A stretch of DNA of 64,000 bases, taken from NCBI GenBank assembly GCA_003987725.1, contig RXJH01000003.1, positions 1 to 64,000 on the forward strand, read 5' to 3'. The notes under the pieces were generated by a model. It worked only from the letters and a program-made list of their open reading frames with translations, was not told where the DNA came from and did not search any database. The position numbers and the translations under genes were made by a program. The DNA is from Hyphomicrobium sp. (GTDB lineage Bacteria; Pseudomonadota; Alphaproteobacteria; Rhizobiales; Hyphomicrobiaceae). Positions within the stretch are counted from its first letter, which is position 1, and each line of letters starts with the position of its first letter. Below are positions 19,382 to 27,399 of the stretch, one piece after another.

Positions 19382-19579
19382 GAAGTCGATACAAGTTTAC
19401 GCCGCCGTCATCGGGGCGTGGTGGGTCGGCCGGGACAAATGGAACGAATGCGTGAGGGTCTAAATGCCCGGCGCCATCTTTCGCGGGAGTTATCAGACTC
19501 CACGGTGTCGGCTTAAGCATTTCGCAATGGCAGCAATCCATAGTCCACGCGCTTTCGCCAACCGTTTCAGAGTTTTGCT

Positions 19580-20797
19580 GTGCCGCTGGACTACAATTCG
19601 CTCCTGACGGCTTTTGTTCTTTCCGGCTGCGGATTGGCGATAACCTTTTTCGTCAGCTGGCTTGTCTCCAGGACGGAACGCTTCCTGATTGCGTGGAAGA
19701 TCGGCGTTTCCTTCATGGCACTCGGCGTGCTCGCCTATAGCTGGTACGGAAAAACCATGTCTCCGGCGCTCGGAGCAGCCGGATACACGATCTTGCTGAC
19801 TGGCCTCGCCTTCGTCTTCGGTGCCGGCCGGGAGTTTCGCACCGGCGTTCTTCCGTGGCGCGGCATGGTCATCATCGCAGTCACCTCTTCCACCGCCATG
19901 GCAGTTCCCATGCTGGCTGGCTACAACGGTGCCTCTATCGTCGTGCTCAACATCGCGGCGGCGGTCATTTTGCTCGTAACGGCCTGGGATTATTGGCTCG
20001 GACGCGCGGAAGCGCGGCTAGCCATCACGCTGCTGACAGCCCTTTACGTCGTGACAGGGCTCTCCTTCGTTCCTTGTGCCGTCGTGCTGCTATATGCCGG
20101 CGAATGGCACCTGTCGCAGATCCCATCGAACTGGGCAGAGGACCTCAATATCGTCGTATGCCTGACTACCCTCGCAGGCATCGGCGCCCTTTCCCTGGCG
20201 CTCAATCAGGCACGGTTGGCACGCGGCCACAAACGTGACGCCGAAACCGATCCTCTCACCGGCTTGCTCAATCGGCGCGCGCTGCTCAGCCGTATCGCGG
20301 AAGGCATCGAAGGTCCCGCCGCGCTCGTCATTTTCGACCTCGATCATTTCAAGATCATCAACGATGTCCATGGACATCTGGCGGGCGACGAGGTGCTGCG
20401 AACCTTCGGGGAGATCCTCGGGCAATCCTGTCGGTCGCAATATCTCGCGGCACGGCTTGGCGGCGAGGAGTTCGCGCTGATGGTGCCAGGCGCCTCGCCC
20501 GTCACGGCGACGCTTCTCGCGGATGTCGTGCGCATGCGCCTCGCGAAACGCCGATTCACCGGAAATGGCGGCTCATTCAACAGTACTGTCAGCGCCGGTG
20601 TTTCCTGTTCCGGGGAAGGCGCCATTAATTTTGAGACGCTGCTACGCGACGCCGACAATGCACTCTATGCAGCCAAGCGGAACGGCCGCGACCGGGTGGC
20701 GGTCAGATCAGGCAAGACGGAATTCTCACCTCACATCCGGTCGCTGCAGGACGGTCAGCGCCGTCCTAACGACCTCGTCAGACTGAAGACCGGCTAG
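19580..20797 (+). CDS. Membrane-bound GGDEF diguanylate cyclase
   Basis: Residues 1-210 hold about six membrane helices with no recognised sensor family. A GGDEF domain follows (DPLTGLLNRRAL, FDLDHFKIINDVHGH, active site GGEEF), and the end is a short tail. It should make cyclic di-GMP from GTP at the inner membrane. The substrate motif is intact. No clear RxxD inhibitory site is seen five residues before GGEEF (QYLAARLGGEEF). Start GTG 19580 with a weak ribosome site. No EAL partner lies nearby. Confidence 0.9.
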   Translation: MPLDYNSLLTAFVLSGCGLAITFFVSWLVSRTERFLIAWKIGVSFMALGVLAYSWYGKTMSPALGAAGYTILLTGLAFVFGAGREFRTGVLPWRGMVIIAVTSSTAMAVPMLAGYNGASIVVLNIAAAVILLVTAWDYWLGRAEARLAITLLTALYVVTGLSFVPCAVVLLYAGEWHLSQIPSNWAEDLNIVVCLTTLAGIGALSLALNQARLARGHKRDAETDPLTGLLNRRALLSRIAEGIEGPAALVIFDLDHFKIINDVHGHLAGDEVLRTFGEILGQSCRSQYLAARLGGEEFALMVPGASPVTATLLADVVRMRLAKRRFTGNGGSFNSTVSAGVSCSGEGAINFETLLRDADNALYAAKRNGRDRVAVRSGKTEFSPHIRSLQDGQRRPNDLVRLKTG

Positions 20798-20832
20798 GCG
20801 TCGTCCACGACGTAATCTCGAAGTCGCCGGGC

Positions 20833-21477
20833 TTACTTATTCAGAGACCTTGAACCGCTGACAAACGGACTGTCCCGAAGATAAAATCGCAGAGGGCGGT
20901 CCGCGTCCCGCGAAATGCCGATCCGAATGCTCCGCCCGATTTCGCCGGGTTCGTGGTCACCACGTCCGAGCCATAGAGGGCCCTTTCGGCAAAGATCGAG
21001 CCCGTCGAGCCGACGGTCAATCCGCAGAGCTGCAGCCAGCCGTCCGGGTCCGCGCGCCAGGTCGCGCAGGCGCTCGACGCCGCGATTGACCTGCATAATC
21101 GGGATTCCTTCGAGCGGTTCGAGCGCCCTGATCAGGACGCCGGCTCCAATCCCGCGCCCCTCGCTCGAGACATTCAGCATGTATGAGCTGCCGTACGCGA
21201 AATAAACATAGGCGTGCCCACGCTCGAGAAACAGCGAACCGTTACGCGGGGTCATTCCCCGGTAGGCATGCCCCGCGGCGTCGCCGACAATATACGCCTC
21301 GGTCTCAACAATGCGGCCGCTGACGACGCCATCGGATAACTCGCGCACCACGATCTTGCCGATGAGGTAGCGGGCGAGAGATTCCGTATCGCTCGGCAGA
21401 TCCGCGCGTGCGAGCAGCGGGTGGCAATCCCGATGTCGGCCAGGTTTCAGGGCAATCGATCGACCTCCCTTGACCAT
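20833..21477 (-). CDS. DNA-3-methyladenine glycosylase (AAG/MPG family)
   Basis: Base-excision repair glycosylase that removes alkylated purines. Family motifs are GKIVVRELSDG, GRIVETEAYIVGDAAGHAYRGMTPRN with the catalytic Glu, YVYFAYGSSYMLNVSSE, and ARGPGRL. The frame is open to 21615, but that would overlap aat and add unrelated sequence. ATG 21477 gives the usual 214 aa, and ATG 21522 is an alternative. Neither has a good ribosome site. Confidence 0.9.
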   Translation of the reverse strand: MVKGGRSIALKPGRHRDCHPLLARADLPSDTESLARYLIGKIVVRELSDGVVSGRIVETEAYIVGDAAGHAYRGMTPRNGSLFLERGHAYVYFAYGSSYMLNVSSEGRGIGAGVLIRALEPLEGIPIMQVNRGVERLRDLARGPGRLAAALRIDRRLDGLDLCRKGPLWLGRGDHEPGEIGRSIRIGISRDADRPLRFYLRDSPFVSGSRSLNK

Positions 21478-21559
21478 CGCCGTCGAAATAGAGCCATCGC
21501 GGCGTTCGTGCGTCTGGAACATGCGGTTGTCGCAAGGCTGGCTCGCGGGTGGCCTACGC

Positions 21560-22237
21560 TTAGCGCGCGTGTTCAGATGAGAAAATCGCTGCGACCTCAG
21601 CTCCCGAAGCGTCACGCCGTAGGGCGTAGAAATCGGCGTTCTTCTCGAGCGCCAATTCGAGCTCCCTTTGGAACGCCGACCGGTCGAGCTCGATCGTTCC
21701 GAATTGACGCAAATGCTCGGTGACGAACTGCGTATCGAGCAGCGTAAAGCCGCCCTTGATCAGCCGCGCGGCAAGATGCACGAGCGCGATCTTCGATGCA
21801 TCGCGCTCCGTCGAGAACATGCTCTCGCCGAAGAACGCGCTCTTCAGAGCCACGCCATAGAGGCCGCCGACCATGTCGTCGCCGTTCCAGACCTCGACGG
21901 TATGGCAAGCGCCGATCTCGAAAAGTTCGCGGTAAAGAGTGCGGATGCGGGTGTTGATCCAGGTCGACATTCGCCCGGCCCTCGGCGCCGCGCACCCGTC
22001 GATGACCCGGTCGTAGTCGCTGTCGATCGCGACCCGAAGCGGCGTCGTCCGGATGGTTTTGAGCAAGCGGCGAGGGACATGCAGTGCGTCGAGGGGCAAC
22101 ACACCGCGTTGCTGCGGCTCGATCCAGTAAAGGGCGGGGTCATCGGCACTTTCCGCCATCGGAAAAATGCCGCAGCTATAGGCCTTCAGGAGAACCTGAG
22201 GAGTAATCTCGAACATCGGGTCGTCGCGCGACGCCAT
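21560..22237 (-). CDS. aat: Leucyl/phenylalanyl-tRNA-protein transferase
   Basis: Adds Leu or Phe to N-terminal Lys/Arg of proteins, marking them for ClpAP (N-degron pathway). Motifs: LLKAYSCGIFPMAES, YWIEPQQRGVLPL, EVWNGDDMVGGLYGVALKSAFFGESMFS, and LLDTQFVTEHLRQFG. ATG 22237 is the probable start; an in-frame TTG at 22294 lies only 4 bases after the accC stop. Cotranscription with accB-accC on the minus strand is likely. Confidence 0.93.
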   Translation of the reverse strand: MASRDDPMFEITPQVLLKAYSCGIFPMAESADDPALYWIEPQQRGVLPLDALHVPRRLLKTIRTTPLRVAIDSDYDRVIDGCAAPRAGRMSTWINTRIRTLYRELFEIGACHTVEVWNGDDMVGGLYGVALKSAFFGESMFSTERDASKIALVHLAARLIKGGFTLLDTQFVTEHLRQFGTIELDRSAFQRELELALEKNADFYALRRDASGAEVAAIFSSEHAR

Positions 22238-22297
22238 GCTGCCAATTGCCAAGCGAACTCTCGGACGCGCGCGGAACATATCGCGCAGAGGCAAAGT

Positions 22298-23638
22298 CTA
22301 CTTCATCCCTAAATGTTTTTCGAGCCAATGAATATCGTAGACGCCGTTTACAATGTCGGGGTCTTTAACGAGATCCTGGAACAACGGGATCGTCGTTTCA
22401 ATGCCGTCAATGACGAACTCGGCCAGGGCGCGGCGCAAACGCATCAGAGCGTCGTTGCGCGTCTTACCCGTTACAATGAGCTTGCCGATGAGACTGTCGT
22501 AGAAGGGCGGAATTCTGTAGCCCTGGTAAACGCCACTGTCGACCCGGACCCCAAGACCGCCCGGCGGGTGCCAATACGTGATCTGGCCGGGCGACGGGCG
22601 GAAATCCTTCGGATTCTCGGCGCAGATACGGCACTCGATGGCATGCCCCTTGAGCTCGATGTCTTCCTGAGTGAAGCTTAACGGCAGCCCGGCCGCCACG
22701 CGGATTTGCTCGAGCACGAGATCAGTCCCGGTGACCATCTCGGTAACCGGATGCTCGACCTGCAGGCGGGTGTTCATCTCGATGAAATAGAATTCGCCGT
22801 CCTCGAAAAGGAACTCGACAGTCCCGGCGCCGCGATACTTGAGCTTCTTCATCGCCTCGGCGACGGTCGTACCGATCTTCTGGCGCTGGGCAGCGTTGAG
22901 AGCGGGCGAGGGGCTTTCCTCGAGAACTTTCTGGTGCCGGCGTTGCAGCGAACAGTCGCGCTCTCCGAGGTGGACGGCGTTGCCTTTGCCATCGCCGAAA
23001 ACTTGGATTTCGATGTGCCGCGGCTTCTGTAGATACTTCTCGATGTAAACCGCATCGTCGTTGAAAGCGGCCTTCGCTTCCGAGCGCGCCGTCGATAGCG
23101 CGACGCCGAGATCTGCGGCGGATGTCGCGACCTTCATGCCGCGCCCGCCGCCGCCTGCGGCCGCTTTGATGAGGACCGGAAATCCCATCTCCTTGGCGAT
23201 TTTCATCGCCTCGGTTTCGCTGGTCACCGCGCCGGCCGAACCCGGCACGACCGGAATGCCGAGCTTCTTTGCAGTCTCCTTCGCCTCGATCTTGTCGCCC
23301 ATGATCCGGATGTGTTCGGACGTCGGACCGATGAAGGTAATCTTGTGCTCTTCGAGGATTTCCGCGAACCGCGCGTTCTCGGAAAGGAACCCATAGCCAG
23401 GGTGGACGGCGTCCGCGCCTGTGATTTCGCAAGCCGTGACGAGCGCCGGAATGTTGAGATAGCTATCGCGCGCCGGCGGCGGCCCGATGCAAACGCTTTC
23501 GTCCGCGAGCCTGACGTGCATGGCGTCCGCATCGGCTGTCGAATGGACGGCGACCGTTGCGATCCCAAGTTCGCGGCAGGCCCGCTGCACCCGCAGCGCG
23601 ATCTCTCCTCGGTTGGCAATCAGAATCTTATCGAACAT
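22298..23638 (-). CDS. accC: Acetyl-CoA carboxylase biotin carboxylase subunit
   Basis: ATP-grasp enzyme that carboxylates biotin on AccB, the first half-reaction of fatty-acid synthesis. Visible are the N-terminal KILIANRGEIALRV, the glycine-rich ATP loop AAGGGGRGMKV, the EMNTRLQVEHPVTE active-site block and the C-terminal domain. ATG 23638 with GGAG five bases upstream is preferred over GTG 23644, which overlaps that site. 446 aa is normal. It follows accB by 40 bp. Confidence 0.97.
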   Translation of the reverse strand: MFDKILIANRGEIALRVQRACRELGIATVAVHSTADADAMHVRLADESVCIGPPPARDSYLNIPALVTACEITGADAVHPGYGFLSENARFAEILEEHKITFIGPTSEHIRIMGDKIEAKETAKKLGIPVVPGSAGAVTSETEAMKIAKEMGFPVLIKAAAGGGGRGMKVATSAADLGVALSTARSEAKAAFNDDAVYIEKYLQKPRHIEIQVFGDGKGNAVHLGERDCSLQRRHQKVLEESPSPALNAAQRQKIGTTVAEAMKKLKYRGAGTVEFLFEDGEFYFIEMNTRLQVEHPVTEMVTGTDLVLEQIRVAAGLPLSFTQEDIELKGHAIECRICAENPKDFRPSPGQITYWHPPGGLGVRVDSGVYQGYRIPPFYDSLIGKLIVTGKTRNDALMRLRRALAEFVIDGIETTIPLFQDLVKDPDIVNGVYDIHWLEKHLGMK

Positions 23639-23678
23639 TTGCACTCCAGGCGTCTTTGCCGGGCTTACCGGTAGCGCT

Positions 23679-24170
23679 CTATTCTATGATGATCAGCGGC
23701 TCGCCGTATTCGACGGGCTGCGCGTTCTCGATGAGGATGGCTTTGACGGTGCCGGCGCGCGGCGCCGGGATCTGGTTCATCGTCTTCATCGCTTCGATGA
23801 TCAGAACCGTGTCGCCCTGATTGACCTTGCTGCCAACTTCACAAAACATCGGCGCACCGGGCTCAGGCGAGCGATAGGCCGTGCCGACCATCGGCGATTT
23901 GACGGCTCCCGGATGTTTCGAGAGATCGCCCGACGGCGCAGCCGCCGGCATCGCCTCGCTGACCGGAGCCGCTGAGGCGGCAACCGGAGCCACAGCATAG
24001 GCCTGCGGCGCGGCGGCATTGATCGAAATCTTCTTCGCGACGCGAACCTTGAGGCCGCTCTTCTCGATCTCGATTTCCGTCAGACCCGTAGCGTTCAAAA
24101 GCTCGGCAAGCTCGCGGATCATTTGACCTTCGGCGCTTCCCGTTTTCGGCCCTTGGTCTTTTGCGCTCAT
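23679..24170 (-). CDS. accB: Acetyl-CoA carboxylase biotin carboxyl carrier protein
   Basis: 163-aa carrier whose lysine in EAMKTMNQI is biotinylated by BirA. Residues 1-45 are the N-terminal domain, 50-85 the Ala/Pro-rich flexible linker, and 85-163 the lipoyl/biotinyl domain, including the thumb region. It heads the accB-accC-aat run and follows aroQ on the same strand. Confidence 0.96.
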   Translation of the reverse strand: MSAKDQGPKTGSAEGQMIRELAELLNATGLTEIEIEKSGLKVRVAKKISINAAAPQAYAVAPVAASAAPVSEAMPAAAPSGDLSKHPGAVKSPMVGTAYRSPEPGAPMFCEVGSKVNQGDTVLIIEAMKTMNQIPAPRAGTVKAILIENAQPVEYGEPLIIIE

Positions 24171-24230
24171 CAGTCCCGTATCCTCGATTTTGTTGGCGTG
24201 CGTCTTATAGCGTAAGCTCGGGGTTCGACG

Positions 24231-24686
24231 TCACGCTTTGCTTGTGGATTTATTCAGGATGTTGGCCATGGCATCGATGGCCAGTTCGTAGCCCTTCGCG
24301 CCGAGGCCGCAAATCACGCCCGTCGCGGCAAGCGAAATGTAGGAGTGCTGGCGAAACTCGTCCCGCCGGAAGATGTTCGAGAGATGAACCTCGACGACCG
24401 GAAGGCTGACGGCTTGCAGGGCATCGAGAATGGCGACGGACGTGTGCGTATAGCCGCCCGCGTTGATGATGATGCCTTTCGCCTTGCCGCGCGCCTCCTG
24501 CACCCAGCTCACGATTTCCCCCTCGATGTTCGACTGCCGGAAATCTATCGAAAGCTCGTTCTTCGCTGCAGCCTTCTCGGTGCGCGCACGAAGATCGTCA
24601 AGCGTTTCGGTACCATAGACTTCCGGTTCCCGAACACCGAGCATATTTAGATTGGGGCCGTTCAGAACGTAAATGAGGGATGTCAT
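24231..24686 (-). CDS. aroQ: 3-dehydroquinate dehydratase, type II
   Basis: Shikimate-pathway enzyme that dehydrates 3-dehydroquinate. Motifs: YVLNGPNLNMLGVREPEVYG with the catalytic Tyr, FRQSNIEGEIVSWV, INAGGYTHTSVAI, and EVHLSNIFRRDEFRQHS. ATG 24686 gives 151 aa, as in the family. The open frame continues to 24770 without a match. It lies 60 bp upstream of accB, the common alphaproteobacterial order. Confidence 0.95.
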   Translation of the reverse strand: MTSLIYVLNGPNLNMLGVREPEVYGTETLDDLRARTEKAAAKNELSIDFRQSNIEGEIVSWVQEARGKAKGIIINAGGYTHTSVAILDALQAVSLPVVEVHLSNIFRRDEFRQHSYISLAATGVICGLGAKGYELAIDAMANILNKSTSKA

Positions 24687-24851
24687 GTTTGGAGGCCGTT
24701 CGGGCACCGGGCAGATGCCCGAACCAATTGCGCGGAACCCTCGGTCTATCAGCTTTCTACGAATGCGCAAAGTGCGTGGACACGGCCACGCACTCTGCTG
24801 TGAGGATTATGGTAACTAGCTGCGACAATTAGATATTTTCCGCCGATCTCC

Positions 24852-25703
24852 TCAGCAGGTCGAGCATTTGTCTTTGCGGAATTCTGTCACCAGCGTCTCG
24901 AGCTGCTCGTGAAGGTCATCCGGCGCACCGGGGATCGATTTGTTGCCGACGAGGAAGTGCGGCGTGCCGTTGACGCCCATCGTCTTGGCAAGCTTCATCT
25001 CGGCCAAAAGCTCGTTCTTGACATCGTCGCTCGCCATGTCGGTTTTGATCTTGGCCATGTCGAGGCCGAGGCTCTCTGCGACCTTCAGGGCCGAAGCCTC
25101 GTTTGCCTGTCCCTTTGAGCCGAGCAGGGCCTGGTGGAATTCCCAATACTTGCCCTGACGCTTCGCGGCGAGTGCGACTTTCGCAGCCTCTTCCGAGCCC
25201 TTCGACAGAATCGGCAGCTCCTTGAAGACGACGCGCACATTCTTGTCGTCCTGGATCAGCTTCTGCACTTCCGGAAGTCCGTGCTTGCAATAGCCGCAGT
25301 TGAAATCGAAGAACTCGACAACCGTGATGTCGCCGTCGGGATTGCCTGCGACCGCGCTGCCGGGGGAGCGATAGATCGACTTGGCGTTCTCCGCCATGAA
25401 CGCCTTGAGCTTGGCGTCCTGTTCCTTCTGCGTCTTCTCGTCGAGAGCGTTCTGAACCTCGAACATGATCTCGGGGTTCTTGACGAGATAGTCCTTGATG
25501 ATCTCGCCGAGCGCTTTTTTCTGCTCGTCGGTGAAGGCAGAGCCACCCGCCGTCGGGGCGACCGGCTCGGCGCGGACACTTCCCGGCCCGAAGTGGACGC
25601 CCGCAAGCGAGGCCAGCAAGGCCAGACCGAGCAAGGCTGCGGCGAACCTTTTGCTGATCGAAGCCAGCTTGGTGGAATTATCGAATTTGGTCTTCAAGGT
25701 CAT
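24852..25703 (-). CDS. DsbA-family periplasmic thiol oxidoreductase
   Basis: 283 aa with an uncleaved-looking N-terminal 20 residues, then a signal segment ending near VRAEP. An N-terminal helical region (55-115, like the ScsC/BdbD type) precedes a thioredoxin-fold DsbA domain with active site CGYC in FFDFNCGYCKHGL and cis-Pro in NGTPHFLVG. The last four residues are CSTC, an extra Cys pair. Predicted to form or isomerise disulfides in the periplasm. It is followed on the same strand by nothing until aroQ 165 bp away. Confidence 0.9.
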   Translation of the reverse strand: MTLKTKFDNSTKLASISKRFAAALLGLALLASLAGVHFGPGSVRAEPVAPTAGGSAFTDEQKKALGEIIKDYLVKNPEIMFEVQNALDEKTQKEQDAKLKAFMAENAKSIYRSPGSAVAGNPDGDITVVEFFDFNCGYCKHGLPEVQKLIQDDKNVRVVFKELPILSKGSEEAAKVALAAKRQGKYWEFHQALLGSKGQANEASALKVAESLGLDMAKIKTDMASDDVKNELLAEMKLAKTMGVNGTPHFLVGNKSIPGAPDDLHEQLETLVTEFRKDKCSTC

Positions 25704-25738
25704 GGATCCAATCTCGCGTTGTCGCAGACGAAAGCCGC

Positions 25739-27148
25739 TTACGTCTGCGGTTTGTAATTGATGATGTCGTCATTTTTCAGCCACTCGGGTGAACCTGTCC
25801 GTAGCTGCGGTTGCGCGCGTTTCGCGAAGAGCTGCGCTTGCTTGATGTTCCCTTCGAAGTAGTAAGCCTGCGCCGTCATGGCATCGGCTTCTGCGGACTT
25901 GCCCTGCTTATAATAGGTATTCGCGAGCAACCTGTAAGCTCGGGCATTCTCTGAATCGTCTACGAGGGATTTACGCAAAAGGTCCACTGCTTCCTTTTGC
26001 GCCTCGGCGTTATCGCTGTTCTGTAGCGCGCTCGCGAGTTCTACGCGAATTAAGGGACTGCTCGGTGCGAGCTTAAGCGCCTGCCGCAAGCTCGGCACCG
26101 CTGCGGCCATTTTTCCCGTTCTCATCAAGAAGTCGGCCTTGAGCTCGTAGAAATACGGGTACGACGGGTTCTCGCGGATCATTCCGTCGGCGTCCTGCAC
26201 TGCCGCTTCCAGTGCGCCGGGACCGCCTTTGAAGAACTTAGCGATAGCCCGCGCGTAGCGGGCCGGAAGCGACGTGTTGCTTTCGGGATAGCGGTTGAAC
26301 ACCGTCGTCGGATTTTCGAGATAGCCCGACAACTTCGCCCGCATCAGGTCGTGACGAAGCTGAAGCGAAGGCGGGTCCTTCTGCGCGAAATATGGACTTG
26401 TGGTTGCAAGCTGGTTCAGCCGTGCCAAGCGGTCGACGGAAAGGGGATGCGACCGCACGAACGGATCCTGAAATTGATCCGTCAGATATTCCTGTTCCTT
26501 GAAGCGCTCGAAGGTGTCGAGCATGCCTTTGCCAGACTGCTTCGTGGCGGTGAGATACTTGATGCCGGCCTGATCCGCGGCGGATTCCTGCGACCGGCGC
26601 TCGGCCAGCAATCCCTTCATGATGACGGACGTGCCGCCCTGCATGAGCGCCTGGCCGCCCTCCATCGTCTGGCGGCCGCCGCTGCCACCCGACACGCCTC
26701 CCGCGACCATCGCGCCGATGCCCAGCACCTGCGTCAGCAATGCGCGCGTTTGATCCTTGGCGATCCGCGCCCTGAGAGCCGCCATGTGACCGCCGGCAAT
26801 ATGGCCGCTTTCATGCGCGATGACGCCGATGACTTCGTTCGGCGTATTGGCCTGCATCAGCGTGCCGGTGTGCACGAACACGTTGCCGCCATCGAGAACG
26901 AACGCGTTGAAGGCATCGTTGTTGACGATCCGGACGGTTACCCGGCCGCCGCCGAATCCAGCCGCTTGGAAAATGGGCCTTGCATAATCCTGCAACAACG
27001 CCTCGATCTCGGCATCCCGGATGAGGGGCAACCCCTGCGCGCGTGCGCAGGGCGCCGGTGCGAGGAACAAGGCCGCAACGACGGCAACCATAAGCAAGCC
27101 GCTTTTGGCGGCCGAGAACGCCGGAAGAGTCCTCGAAATGTCAGGCAT
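25739..27148 (-). CDS. M48-family metalloprotease with TPR repeats (BepA-like)
   Basis: Signal peptide (residues about 1-38 from ATG 27148), then a zinc-protease domain with HESGH and a downstream Glu in SQESAADQAG. TPR-like helices follow from about residue 290 to the end. This domain order is that of BepA (YfgC), which degrades stalled LptD and helps outer-membrane assembly; the same role is inferred. An in-frame start at 27226 would add 26 residues before the signal peptide. The DsbA-like gene follows 35 bp downstream, so the two may be an envelope-quality-control pair. Confidence 0.9.
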   Translation of the reverse strand: MPDISRTLPAFSAAKSGLLMVAVVAALFLAPAPCARAQGLPLIRDAEIEALLQDYARPIFQAAGFGGGRVTVRIVNNDAFNAFVLDGGNVFVHTGTLMQANTPNEVIGVIAHESGHIAGGHMAALRARIAKDQTRALLTQVLGIGAMVAGGVSGGSGGRQTMEGGQALMQGGTSVIMKGLLAERRSQESAADQAGIKYLTATKQSGKGMLDTFERFKEQEYLTDQFQDPFVRSHPLSVDRLARLNQLATTSPYFAQKDPPSLQLRHDLMRAKLSGYLENPTTVFNRYPESNTSLPARYARAIAKFFKGGPGALEAAVQDADGMIRENPSYPYFYELKADFLMRTGKMAAAVPSLRQALKLAPSSPLIRVELASALQNSDNAEAQKEAVDLLRKSLVDDSENARAYRLLANTYYKQGKSAEADAMTAQAYYFEGNIKQAQLFAKRAQPQLRTGSPEWLKNDDIINYKPQT

Positions 27149-27363
27149 TGGATTTGCCCCGTTCTCGATGAACCTCGTCGAGACGCCACGCGCGGGCAAA
27201 CTAGGCAGCAAGCCCCGCTGGGTCAATTACGACGCGGATGATAGCCGCATCAGTCATCACTTTAGGGCATCAGAGTGACAACCGAGAATAGCAAATGTTG
27301 AAGGGTAATTTGCTCTTTCCCGGGTGGACTTTCTGCGCGCGGCGACGCGGAGTTTTCGAGAAG

Positions 27364-27391
27364 AGAGGCCAAGACTGCTATCCTGGCCTCT
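27364..27391 (-). terminator. Terminator candidate of rne
   Basis: AGAGGCCA and TGGCCTCT form a perfect 8-bp stem with a 12-base loop, starting 9 bases after the rne stop. On the minus strand the following bases are TCTTCTC, a partial U-tract. Confidence 0.5.
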
Positions 27392-27399
27392 AAGCCTCT